Of a stretch of DNA of 64,000 nt, positions 50,990-63,094 are shown piece after piece. A program made the position numbers and the translations under genes. The DNA comes from Plumapathes pennacea (Eukaryota > Cnidaria > Anthozoa > Antipatharia > Myriopathidae). A model generated the notes under the pieces. That model was not told the origin of the DNA, did no database searches, and saw only the letters and a program-made list of their open reading frames with translations. The stretch spans positions 18,956,443 through 19,020,442 of the forward strand of contig OZ038464.1 of assembly GCA_964036295.1 (NCBI GenBank), written 5' to 3'. Every line of letters begins with the position of its first letter. The first letter of the stretch is position 1.

Positions 50990-52636
50990 ATGATTGCACA
51001 GCTATTCCTGAAGACTGCAGGGCTCCTCCTGATCCTCTCACTGAACGGAAATGCAATTCCACACAAAGATCGTCTCCTCTCACTCGAGGACTGGGGGTCT
51101 GGCTTCGAAGACACCCCGGATGAAGGCACAGAATCCTCAGCAGAATCAGACTACGAATTCGACTACGAATCCTACGAAACCCACACGTCGGACGTGATTT
51201 GGCCAGGTTTGGCATCGTTTTGCTTTTCAGTATTATACACTCAGTGTAACCTCCCTAAGAGACCACCTCTCTTAGTCCCGATGGGTTCCTCAAATTACCA
51301 CTAGTGCAACTTCTGGTGTTCAACCATCTCTGACTCTGTATATACCGAACAACCGGTATGCGACCACCCAAAACGTAGTACTACAGAAGACTCTTTATTT
51401 TTACGATTGTTATTCAGTTGTTATTATTGTTATTCGTTGGGAAAGCTGTGGATTCACTTCATATCCGCCGCTCCCTTATACAGGAAGTAAAGAGTACTAT
51501 TAGCCACTGCATGTAAGTGTGAAAGTGGCTTATATGGGTGCATACATGCAGTACAAAACTGACACTCCTTCCTTTTGCCTTCTTAATTTCCAGACGAGGA
51601 TAGATTAAGAAACTACCTCAACAGAACTTTCCACAACATAACCATCAACAATGCGACCAGGGAAGCAGTGGAAACCGATCTCTTATGTCGCCTCGGTAAA
51701 ATCCTTCCCAAGGTCGCTGCACTCGACGAGTACCGTTGCTTCGATTTCAGGCTAGAGTTTAAAGGTTCGTCCTATGAGGGTCTCAGAATTGGCCTTCCAG
51801 ATGAGTACGACTATGGCCTGGTCAATGATAGCTGGTCAGAACTTGTAGCCCGTCAGTTGTCTACACCTTACGTACCTGGCTTTGGGTATGCATTCGACAA
51901 CACAACTTACCCTTGCTTGGACCGTTTTAAGAATGGCAGCATACTCGATCCAGAGAAAGTGAAAGCTCATCTCAAAGCATTGGTAAAGCAGGCGATGGAT
52001 GAACTGCACATAGATTACGAAGTAATATGGGACCAAGGACCCGCTGTGAGCTTCACGTACAAGTCCAACGTCCCTACAGTCTACAATGTGGACGTCGACT
52101 TGGCCATCGGCATTAAACTCAAGATGTGGCCCCAGGAAGCCCGAGACCTTCCCCAAAGACTGAAAGACATCGGCACCCAACTCGTCCCTAAATCGTTGGC
52201 CTCTGATCCAATGCTGTGGCAGATATCTTTCTCCCAGATCGAGTTACAGATGATGAGAGACATCGGACAGAAGCCAGGCTGGCGGAAGCAGGTGCTGATG
52301 TTGGCCAAATACTGCAAAGGAATAACCAATGGGACCTGGGACCCTCTACAGTCGTATCATCTGAAGATGGTGTTCTTGAACATGACCCAAGTTCATCCAA
52401 ACGACGAGGATTGGACATTCGCTAAACTCCCCGCTCGTTTTCAGGAACTGATTATGCGCTTACTAGGTCACGTGAGAGACAAACATTTTTATAGTTACTT
52501 CGTGCCAGAGTTGGACCTCTTCCGCCTTTTGAATGAAACCCAGCTTGCCAGGGCCGAGGCGGGTATCAAAAGCTTTCTGTTAAACCTACAGAACATCGCG
52601 GATGCTACTTACGACCAAGTAGGTATCCGGATCTGA
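50990..52636 (+). CDS. cGAS-like receptor / Mab-21 nucleotidyltransferase with N-terminal signal-like segment
   Basis: Two exons, 50990-51206 and 51594-52636 (GT-AG, phase 1), encode 419 residues. Residues 1-23 are a basic-hydrophobic signal-like stretch (MIAQLFLKTAGLLLILSLNG). Residues ~30-75 are an acidic Ser/Tyr-rich linker. The nucleotidyltransferase core has FKGSSYEG at 128-135, the acid pair E143-x-D145 (PDEYDYGL) and the third acid D239 (YNVDVDLAIGIK), so the active site looks complete. GPAVSF, MLWQISFSQIE, YHLKMVFLNM and YSYFVPELDLF align with the cGAS C-lobe. No Cys/His zinc ribbon is present. Cytosolic family members make cyclic dinucleotides on sensing nucleic acid; here the leader suggests lumenal or extracellular placement, as in ITPRIP-type Mab-21 proteins. 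Ligand and product cannot be read from sequence. A dead paralogue lies upstream. Confidence 0.88.
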
Positions 52637-53875
52637 ATGTATCAACCGAAACATGTGTAAGACGGTCAAATAAGAGTGATTTATTAAATTAACTTGTGTA
52701 ACAAGGTAAAATAAAGTTATCCAGTAACTTGTAAGAACAAGGTCAAACAAAGTGATGTAATAACTTATAAGAACGAATAAAGTGATGTACACATCTGACG
52801 TGGATAACTAGTGCGACATGACTGAAAAAAAAAAAGAGCTTCTCGGGGTAGAGAAAGATGACAGTAAGCTAGACACACTGATTTCTTTGTTTTCATATGA
52901 CGGTGAGAGGAAAGTGAAAGTTTTCAATTCCGGGCCAAACGGTCAAACAAAAACAAAAACAAAAAAACTGATCCAAAATAAGCTATCAAACACTAACCTC
53001 TTCCTTCTTGACCAACTGAGGCCATGAACATTGACCGACTCTTTATAAATAGATAACTGAATATTTACAACATGACACAAAAACAGCATTAAAAGGTTTC
53101 TCTGCAGTGACTGTCACTTTGATGACAGGTTGTAAACTCTTGGAAGTTTACAAGAGAATGCGAAGGACGTTTAAATGATGCTTACATGACGGAGTCCGAC
53201 TGACTAAAACTGGCTGGCTTCGTGGAAGGGCTAACACTCAAAACGTTCTTCCGGCATTAATCTTATCCACATCAACCTTGGGCTGATACATCTCTCACCA
53301 ATTCAGATTAAAAATCAGCTCTCACAGGGGATAGCATTCCATTGTCACTAAAACTAGCTCCTTGCGCGGGAACTGGAACGAGCCTCGAAACGACGCTTCG
53401 GTGCCTCTGAAGGTCGTAACTGCCGGAGAAAAACGTGTATACGTTCCATACAGGTTTCGAGTGCTTTAGAACGTCCTTCCTGGTGAGCTTTGTGTTTGGT
53501 TGACCTCGCTTTCGAGCCAATAGCGCTTTTCTTCGACTTTCGTCTCGAAATTACTTTCGCTTCGGAGCAAAACGGAGACTGTGTCAGGCTGCGATATGAA
53601 GATGAAGATCGTGGAATCTCCAGTACCTCAAAAATAGCTGGCCGAGGAAGCCCACTGGGGAGCACCAGAATACTGCGGAGCCTTCTTTGGTCAGTTATTT
53701 CTTTTCCCGATTTCAAACTTCAAACTTCAAACCAACGAAAAAGTGGAAAGGAACGGTTCAATGAATACAGCATTCTGCTAAAGTAGAAGAAGGCACCGCT
53801 AAAAAAGAAACGGAGCGGTGCCCTATTTCCTCGACGCAAAACTCTAGAGAAGAATAGTGGAAAGAACGGCAAAGT
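52637..53875. other. 3' flank of cGAS-like gene and convergent spacer to BBS2
   Basis: Candidate poly(A) signals AATAAA occur at 52710-52715 and 52776-52781, within imperfect ~40-base repeats containing AAGTGATGTAATAACTTATAA-like text. A minus-strand open frame at 53354-53716 encodes a basic, Ser/Arg-rich 120-residue sequence (ISRRKSKKSAIGSKARSTKH). It has no recognised domain and is probably not a gene, though a conserved single-exon frame cannot be excluded. Confidence 0.4.
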
Positions 53876-56800
53876 TTATAAGGTGCCCGCCTTGATAATC
53901 TTAAACAAACCGTTGACGTTGTTCGTCTTGATGGCCTGACGACATGCGCTGATCGTGTGGGATTTGGATTTGCCAACTGCAAAGGAAAGAATACAGGAAC
54001 AATCGTAAAATTAGAGTCCTGACAACTAATCTCCCTGACAACCACTCTCTGACCCAGGTTCCTCACCTCTCAACTTTCCCGCCCTCTGGATGGCCTGATT
54101 GACAATTTTAAGGGAACTTAACAGCTCCGTGTGGTTGTTACACCGGATCTTGTAGCCGTTGATCAGGTCGCGGTTCAAGTCATACAACTCCATGTAACCT
54201 TTCCGCATGTTTTTCCTACAGGGACAGAAGAGCGTAAACATTGTTTGTCTTCGGATAGATGCACGTCCATAGTCACAGAGAGGTAGAGTGGTGACTATTT
54301 TATATCTGACTGATTGAGCCCTTTTCAGATGACCGTAGAAAGCAATTGTTTGCTTGCTTTGATTTTGCGTTTGCTACGCGTTTGGGTCGGCAGAATGTTG
54401 GTTAACCACAAAAAAGAATTAATAATAATAATAATAATAATAGAAAACCCAATTCTGATTTGCTCACGTAAGCAAATTTCTTCAAAGTAAACCAGTCGCA
54501 AATTGGTTTGGTTTCTAGCTGGTTGAACGTGTTTTCTTGCAGACCGGTGTCCTAAATACATCAATAGAAAATCATTCACCGCCGCAGTATTTAACTCCTG
54601 AGAGTAATCATCTTCCGATTTCTCTGTTGTGTAATTATTCAAAGCTGTACTGTATCATACAGCATACAGTGCAAAAAAAGAAAAACTCAGCGTTTATAAG
54701 CTTCCTCAGATTAAAGTTGATCAATGTATCAATTCTTACTACGCCACTCATAAGCTTTCTTCTTGACTGGTTAGGAGAATTCGTATTATGAGCTCGGTCT
54801 CTTACATGTCGCCCATTAGACGAGCGTCTTCAGCTCGTACGACCAAGCTGCGTATGAGGTTGGAATGGTCCGCCATTTCTGCTGTCAGCTTCTGACGGAC
54901 CGAGTGTAGTTCATCCACCTTCAATGAAGGTAAAGGGGGTGATTAGAGGCAAAGTTTAACTGGAACACAATGAGTCCAGGATATTAACTACGCTAATGCA
55001 TCAAACATCGTAAACTGCCAGTTATAACCACCACCAGCCCCCCCCCCCCCCCCCCCCCCCCCCTAAGGGTTATAGGCCCACCAGTCTGGCAACAAAAAAT
55101 CCCTCTCTCTCCACTATCGAAATGAAATGCCTTTACTATGTCGAACATCGACATCACGGCAAATAGGAAGGGTTTAATGTCAGAGTAGAAGAAAGGCAAA
55201 AGCAGAAAGGACAAGAGTTAACAAAGGAAGAGAAGAAAATTAGAAACAAAACACGAGAAGAAAAAAGAAACCAAGGAGGGGGAAGAAAAAAAAAAACAAA
55301 AAAACATTCTGTGTTCTGTACCCTGAGTAGCACCGCTCGCAGCTCTTCCATTTGCTCGGGGAACTCTGCAGTAGTTTGAAGGTCCTACCGGTGAGAAAAC
55401 AATGAAACATAATGAACACACGAAGCAAAAAAGATTGTGATCCATTGCTAAAGACGCACCTCGATAGCAAGAAAGGAAGCCAATGCTTGGATCAGATCTC
55501 CTGCGAGCTCCATGTCTTCCGTCTTGATCGTAACCTGAGTGGACAAAAACGATAAAAATTTTCATCCGGTGTTTACGTACAGTTCAAGCATCAGGTCATC
55601 AAATCGTTCTTGCCGCTCAAATTCACGTTTTTTTTTTGTTTGTTTTTTTTTTGGTTCATCATCATCATTATTATCAGCTAATCATCATCCTTATGACCAC
55701 CAACATCACCATCACCATAATCATCGACATCATCATCACCACCATCGTCATAATCATAATCAACATCACCATCATCACTATCATCAACGTCCTCGTCGTG
55801 ATCATCATTATCATCATCAATATCTTCACCATCACCATAATCATCATTGTCATCTTCATCACCACCACTATCATCACTATCATCACCATCATCAACTACA
55901 ATATATTATTATCAGAATCAACATAATCGCTGTCTTTATCCACACTCTTCTTCTTCTTCTTCTCCTCCCTCTTTACTCTTCTTGGTCTTCATGTTTTCGT
56001 CTGTTATCGAAGAGCAGGGCAAGCAAAACTTGGGCACAACAGTTGACGGAATGAAGCAAAGAGATTTAGGCAAGAAGGAGGACAGAAGACAGCTGCACTT
56101 ACGTTGCATCCTTGGTCCATCTTGAGTGCTAGTGGGCCGCCACTACGTAAAGACAGGAACATAACATCCAGAGCGCCATCCATTGGCTCCACCTCTTGCG
56201 TCAGGAGGAAGTTCTGGTTGACCCACATAATAACCTGTAATTACATCACCAGTTAAACGGGTTAAACCAGTTAAACCAGTTAGGAACGTGAGCACTGAAA
56301 TCCCAGTGTAGAGTATATTTCTGCACTTTGTCGACCAAAACGTTCTATTACAACTTCATACGTTGAAAGATTCTAAGTTTCACTGCTGAACAAATATTCT
56401 TGGTTTCTAATCAATACCTGGAGACTCCGAATACAAAAGACAACGCGGCCATGTTGGTTCCGAGTACAATATAGGATAATGACAGCCTTTTGTTTAAGTT
56501 CTTCCAACACGGCCGCCATGAAGTCAAATGCAAACGAAGAATAGAAATCTCTAAACATGTTTCAGTACACGCATTGACACTTATTGCGTCCAGTTTCCGA
56601 TCTGTTCCTCGACAGACGAGCCTATAACAAGGAAAGGGCGGCAGGAATCCCATCAAAAGCAATTCCAAATAGGCTTATGGTATTTCGCGAAACGAAACGA
56701 AACAAAACTTGGAATGAAATAGAACACAAATAAAATCTAAGAGGGATTTTTCGGTAAAACGTACCCGGTTGACCCGCTCGTTCACATGGAAAGTGACGAA

Positions 56801-59800
56801 TGACTTGGGTTCGGCATACCCTTCAGGACAAGGAATGTAAAGCGTGAATCTGCAAAAAAGAAAAAGAAAAGAAAAGAGTAAAGAGAGAAATCGATTAATA
56901 TTCACATCCAACGTAAAGCTGGCTCGGGAGGAGTGTGACTCGGGTCCCCAATTGAATTCCAGTGATCAGCAGGAAAATTTGAATGAAAAGAAAACCAGAG
57001 TACCAACGTAACGTGAATTTTATAAGGACTTACTTACCTGGGTAGTTGTCTTGTCAGCTCAAACACGTGGAAATGTTGACTGAGAGGAAAGGAAAGCAGC
57101 AATAAGAACACGAAATCAATGATCGCAGTTGTATTTGACTCGTACACTGAGGTCGTGTTCTACTCGGACCAACCGTTTCAACCTAAACCGGTTTTTGGTT
57201 GACGTGGTTGAAGTGTACCAATAGAACACATTTCAACCGTTTTCGGTTAAATAAGTTGAAACCTGGTGCCATCGTTTTCAACAGTTTTAACAATAGAAGA
57301 CGACCTAGTTCTCAGGGCCCAGTTTTTCGAAAGTCGATTAAGCTAATCCAGGATTAACGAAATTATTTCTCTCCTCCTCCCTCCCAATAAACAGCAAGGT
57401 TTTGTGTCGAAGATGGATTAGAAAGCTTGTTCCAGCTTAAAACGTCAGCAAGAAAGTCGTTGTGGACGAAATGTTCACGTTTTCAGGCTTATAAATGACA
57501 AGAAAGTTTAGACTTAATCCAAGCTTAGCCTAATCGTGCTTTGAGAAATCGGGCCCAGATGAACTGGCATTCCTACGGCATCGGTACAGTACCTTGACTT
57601 CTGACCAACGAACGACTTAATATGCAGATCCACTGGAACATCTTTAGGAGGAAATATCGGGATACTCAGGGATCCCTTCAGATTCTGTTGTGACGGGTGA
57701 ATGACATGACTCTCGCCCTCAAACAGCCCCTCAGCAAAAATCATGACAGCGCGAATGATCGTCTCGTTGGTGGTGGTGACCGATAGCTCCACGTGTGGCT
57801 GAACTTGTTCGCTGCCCGGATTTACAGACAGGGATGTCTGTAGCTGTGTGCTCGCAGGAATCAACCCCATCTGAGACGTGTCTGCATCTTGGCCTCCTGC
57901 TTTGGCAACCTGTGTTTAATTCAGCGTATAACAGTGATCAACTTCAATTTCAGTGTCTACAGCATCAAACAGCAGATGTTGTTCTTTTCACACGTATCGC
58001 GTAACTTATTTGAAAAAATAAAAATAAATAAAATAAATAAATAAAAAAAAAGAGAAGGTCTACGAGCCCATCGGGCACAAAACGATAATTTCTTGCTAGT
58101 CCGATGTCAATTTATACTAGCCCTGAAAATCGTGCTAGCAGATGTTTCAAGCCAAATGATATTCTACAGAATGGTTTATAGAAATACCCTGGAGTTCTCC
58201 TCGTAATTCCTGATCTCCAGCAACAGATTCTGTTTCCTCAGTGCTAGGTCCCTGACAGTATCCTGCTCCACGTTAACGTCCATCAGATTGCCTCGCAGTT
58301 CGGGTGGTGCTGGCAAGTAACCTCGCACTGATGGATTAATAGAAAATATCTCAAATTCTCCCTACTCACCTGAACAAAATGTATGGCTCAAAAAAATTTC
58401 TTCTGCCTCACTAGCCATGGACTCGTATGTCACGCAAGTAGAGGAAGCCCAGATTCAGTGAACTCTAGCTCTAAAGATAGTACTCTTCTCATTGTCGTAA
58501 TCAACCCCAGATACTGTTCGTCGTTTCGCGTGTATCAGTCGGGGGGCGGGGTAGGGAAAAGAGTCTGGGAACGAGGATGCTCTTACTCACGGTCGGACGA
58601 CGGAAGCCAAGGACGCGACAATGGTTTTGTTCTCTCGCGTTCGGCTTCGCCTCACATTCGTTCTTAGTCACTTAGGCCTCGGACAGAGAGCGGGAGGAGA
58701 TCTGGGAGCCACGGTAACTTACCGGTAGTCATTCAATTTTCAACTTTCGAAAAATGAGGAAATTGAGGAAAAGAGAACGTTAGCCCATCGGCCAATAAAT
58801 TGTTGTTTCTAGCTAGCCCAGTGTAAAATCACAGTGCGCTAGCAAAAATTTCGAGCCGTAGGAGTGAGCAGGAGAATTTATGTTCTGATCAACTTGAGCC
58901 CAGCAAGAGCAGGTTTATGATACTGTAAGTACATACCTTCCCCATCCACTGAACAGCAGATGAGTTCTGTCTTTCCGTCCAAGCGGTAATCTCCCTCCAG
59001 AAGTCCCGCCACAGCAGAAGAAAAGTTGTCTTTGAAGATTACTTCACCCGTCCTGTCACTTCTGGCATCGATCTAAGAAAAGGGTTATTGGAGATGATGT
59101 GTAACTGAAAATAATTTGCACCAGCACTTTACTGACTGCTTTCACAAACAATCATCCAGAACAATGAGCGCTAGTCTCTAGTTTGAGATATTCACTTTAT
59201 TATTGGGCTGAAGAATATAGGTCTCTGATGTTATCTATAAAGGTATAGTGTGATTTTGGTTAATATTTGAAAAATGCCTCCGTCGGAAACGAGAAAAAAA
59301 ACTTTTGACAGTTTCATTCAAAAATCCTAAACTAACTATTTTCTGATACTCTGCAGTTAAGTGAACTACAATGCCATGTTCACAATTTTCAATATTTTTT
59401 TCACAGAGGATATATTCAGTAGTTCACATTTATTTTAATAACAGCAACAGACTAACCTTGCCATTAGACCAGCCGGTGATGAGCTCAGGGACGCCGTCAC
59501 TGTCCAAATCAAAACTGTGAATGACTATTGCTTGATTCTTGGACTGTACAAAAAGAAAATTGATCATGAACACATGCACGGCGAGGCCTGGTTATTTTAT
59601 CATTCCCATTTACGGTTTAGTAACATTTTGGAGCCATTCCCGACAAGTAAAATCTAAGAAGGCAACCCTATCAGCAATCGGATAGGGAGATAGGTAATAA
59701 AGACACTAGTGCACCTTAATTCTCCAGTATCTTGCCGTCTTGTCATACACCCCAACAGTTCCATTAGCCAGTGCATAACCAAATCTAGAACCATGCAATG

Positions 59801-62800
59801 GATACAGGCATGTCACAGCCTAAGGAATAAAATATAGAATATATCTAACAAATCATTTCCTGCATTTCACAAGTTATAACTTTCATCTGGAGGGGCTGGA
59901 GCATCCTCACATCAGCCAGAATGCACTGTTATTAGAAACCCTGGTTAGACTATCAAAGTATGTACTACATGTATGTAGTTCAGTGTGGAGAAAATGGCAG
60001 GCAATCTCTTGCTAGGTTCATGTTGGTCAGACTATCAATTCTCCTAATGCCACTAGTCAGGTTTTCTTTCTATCAAATGCCATATTCTCCTTATTGTTTG
60101 ATATACCTCTGATGAGAAATTAAGAAATACAAAATCTTAGCTGATCACTCTCAGTCAGGAGCTACAGTAGCTGAACAGTTGAGGGTTAAATTTACCTCAG
60201 TTTCTGTCATTTCTGCTATTATTTCGTCTTCCTTGAACACTCTGATATCAAAGTCTTCAGAACCAACCAAAAGCTGTTGAAACAATATTAATAATAATGC
60301 CTGTAAAATACTGAAAAAGATCTGAGTTATGAGCACTGGGCTTATACAACTTGTAAGGGGTTTTGAGGGGGCTATAACCAAGGGGAGTTATAACTAGGGT
60401 AAAAAATGTGTATAAACAGAAAACTATGTTTAGGCAGGTAGCACTAAGTCTTAACCCTTTCACTCCCAAGTTAAAAATGCAGATTCTCCCAACCTTTTAA
60501 GAGTAACATGTATAAATAATTGATAGTTTAATCAGCTATCATCTGAGTAAGCTGTGAAATGCCAAGTTCTCCTTGTTGTAATGTATATTTTTAGTGAAAA
60601 ATGGAAGGAGAAAATTGAAGTTGATCACTCTAACTGTCTTGTTTGTGTCCATGTTGCCATTCTTCTTGAGCATAAAGCAATTTATGATACGTGATAATGT
60701 ACCTGAGAATGGGGAAAAGAGGGGGAGGAGGGCTTGAAACCACAATCCTGGTCAAAAGTATGTGGGACACTCTGAAAAAAAGCTATTTTTCAACATTATT
60801 CTCTTTTCAGCAACGAAAGCGCCCCCTTTTCAGAAAGTTAACCCTCCCCCCTTTCCCCCATACAATGTTGCATAAAGGGAGTGCACTTTGAGCACACTCA
60901 GTCAACATTGTAAGGGGGGAGGGGGTGGGAAGAGGGAAAGTGTCATAATTTTTAGATAAAAGGCTAGGTGTCCCACGACTTTTGGCCAGGATTGAAGCTT
61001 TGTTGGTATATGTCATAAAATGTTTGGATCATCATAAATCAAGTACATGTGCAAGTGAGCCATTCTTGATAAGAACACAATCATTACAGTAATGGTTACC
61101 ATACCTCCATTTGTCCATCAGCATTGAAGTCACTCAAAGCCAACGAACACACATTATCCCCAGTGACCTAAAGAATTTGTTGAGCAGTATGATTATTACA
61201 AACTTTATACCCTTTAGTATTCTGATATTCTTCCCGAATGGACGTAAAATTGAGACTTGTATAAAGTACTCACAGTCCAAAATTCATCTTCGCCTTCAAA
61301 ATTGAAACCTTGAATGGAGCAGTTTCCACCAACAACTGCAAGAGGATCCTCAAAGCTCCCAACTCTGCCAACAACGATGGAATTGACACCGTCAGCAACC
61401 TGAGAGAACAACAACAAAATGGTGTGAAGAACTACCGATAACCAAAAGTAAGCTTTTGTATTGATTATAGAATGGTTTATAGATGACTATCCAAAGCGAT
61501 TACAGTGTGATTGCTTTTTTGTCAGATTATCAATATTATCCTAACACTACTCATACATTTTGTTAAAGGCAGGTTGGGAGAGTTGGCCTTAGTGATCTCT
61601 TGCTTGGATTCAAGCTGCTATCAATTCTCCTGAACCAAACTACTCAGACATACACTTTGTTATAAAGAGCATGTTGTAAGAATTAGGTGACCTCTTGCAT
61701 AGGTTCAAGCTGATAAGACTATCAGTTCTCCTAACACTACTCATACATTTTGTTAAAGGCAGGTTGGGAGAGTTGGCCTTAGTGATCTCTTGCTTGGATT
61801 CAAGCTGCTATCAATTCTCCTGAACCAAACTACTCAGACATACACTTTGTTATAAAGAGCATGTTGTGAGAATTAGGTGACCTCTTGCATAGGTTCAAGC
61901 TGATAAGACTATCAGTTCTCCTAACACTACTTATACATTTTGTCCAGGACAAGTTGTGAAAAAAATTAGGGCCTACAGTATATAAATATTATATCTTGGG
62001 ACTGAAAAGGGATAATAAACTACAAATGCACACATCTTGGTTGGATTCTTACATCTTTGTAAAATAAATCAGAGTTCTTTTCCACATCATACGCCAGGAT
62101 ATTGGTTGGAGTACCAATGAGAAGTGTATCACGTCCAGAGGTATTCAGCTGACCTGCAGCCACAGCAGAAACTTGCTGATTGATGTTCAAGATACTGATG
62201 TCACTATCACTGCTGGTTATGGCACGTCCTCCTTGCAGGGAAGTGGTGTGTGGATTATGAATGAAAACCTAGGGAATACAGTGTAAGTATTACCTAAACC
62301 CTGATGTCAAAAGCCAACCCAAATCAACTTAAGATTGCAATAGAACCTGTGTATGCATGGATTTACGATGGGGTCCAAAGGGATTGACAAGTCAGCTTGC
62401 AAGTCATAAGAAAGTAATTCAATGCCATATCAACTTGCAAATGGAATTTGCCTTTCATGTAAAAGTTCATTGAAACCAAAGTCAAGCCAAATATTCCCAA
62501 GTGGGTGTATTGAGCTGACTTGTAAGACAATTTGGCCATGGCCTTGGAAACTGCTACATTTCTGAACACAATCATCTCATCAGAACTGAAATATGGTTTA
62601 TGGTTACAAGGACACCCAAACATTTAATTACAATAAATTATATTATTTACACTAGGTACAGTGTATAATACACTCTATAAATTTTATAAGATACCCTTTA
62701 CTTTTGAATATTTTATGACCATAATAGAAAAAGGTATGGCCACAATAAAAAATATAAAGATAATAATCTATATCTGAAATAATATTATATTACACATTTT

Positions 62801-63094
62801 ATCTGACATAAAAAAAATAAAATAAATAAATAAAACTTAACATCCACAGGAAGATTTGCAGCCTAAACGTTAATTAACAAATATCAGTGGGTTTCCGCGA
62901 GAAACAGAGTACCAGACACATAAGTAATGGCTAAACTAGTAAAACGAGTAAAGTTTTATCAAAATCAAAGTACAAACCTTTCCTGCAGTAGTTGCACCAG
63001 TAAGACAAGGATGTCTTCCATCGTACTTGCCGATGGCGGTCGTTCGCGCGTGAATCTTGTGGCTCAATTTCAACGTAAAAATTGGCACCAACAT
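53876..63094 (-). CDS. BBS2: Bardet-Biedl syndrome 2 protein, complete, 18 exons
   Basis: Minus-strand exons in gene order: 63094-62978, 62268-62053, 61399-61274, 61167-61105, 60273-60196, 59819-59715, 59543-59457, 59072-58937, 58327-58188, 57909-57593, 57079-57038, 56849-56765, 56234-56103, 55534-55460, 55384-55322, 54918-54806, 54215-54067, 53976-53876. All junctions are GT-AG and the phases agree, giving 714 residues, close to the usual ~720. The N-terminal beta-propeller (~1-320) starts [14 protein letters not shown] and includes [18 protein letters not shown] and [11 protein letters not shown] coiled coil (~325-360, [16 protein letters not shown]) and the conserved [11 protein letters not shown] and [16 protein letters not shown] blocks follow. 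The C-terminal helical part has [20 protein letters not shown] and [18 protein letters not shown]2 pairs with BBS7/BBS9 in the BBSome, which moves membrane proteins in and out of cilia. No disrupting change was seen. Confidence 0.96.
55038..55063. repeat. Poly-C run of 26 bases in a BBS2 intron
   Basis: An uninterrupted C tract lies between the exons at 55384-55322 and 54918-54806. Its length is likely to vary and to be error-prone in sequencing. A shorter C-run is near 23980. Confidence 0.9.
55655..55910. repeat. (ATC/CAT)n trinucleotide-rich tract in a BBS2 intron
   Basis: About 250 bases of imperfect ATC/CAC/CAT triplets lie between the exons at 56234-56103 and 55534-55460. The tract makes open frames of His or Ile/Thr runs in several frames; these are not genes. 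Confidence 0.9.
57150..57306. mobile_element. Small inverted-repeat element in a BBS2 intron
   Basis: The left end AGGTCGTGTTCTA pairs with the right end TAGAAGACGACCT, with one mismatch. Inside are repeated TTTCAACCG/GGTTGAA blocks. It lies immediately beside the element at 57315-57556. Confidence 0.55.
57315..57556. mobile_element. Fold-back element with GGGCCC ends in a BBS2 intron
   Basis: The left end reads GGGCCCAGTTTTTCGAAAGT, then CGATTAAGCTAATCCAGGAT. The right end contains AATCCAAGCTTAGCCTAATC, then TTTGAGAAATCGGGCCC. The arms are about 40 bases. It ends 36 bases from the donor side of the large BBS2 exon (57593). Fragments of the same family occur at 31309-31400 and 34130-34265. 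Confidence 0.8.
61541..61945. repeat. 190-bp direct tandem duplication in BBS2 intron 2
   Basis: The block starting CTAACACTACTCATACATTT at 61541 recurs at 61731, and its start recurs at 61921. The first two units are nearly identical (for example one A/G change in GCATGTTGTAAGAATTAGG), so the duplication is recent. Confidence 0.95.

Noticed and set aside
51836..52418. Antisense open frames opposite the cGAS-like exon 2
   Set aside because: Shadows of a strongly conserved plus-strand coding exon.
53354..53786. Overlapping open frames on both strands between the cGAS-like gene and BBS2
   Set aside because: The minus-strand product is a basic Ser/Arg-rich string without a known domain and the plus-strand frame overlaps it. 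Not enough to call a gene; noted under the spacer entry.
55539..56054. His-rich 171-codon open frame in a BBS2 intron
   Set aside because: It is produced by the ATC/CAT trinucleotide tract; other frames of the same tract give Ile/Thr or Met/Val runs.
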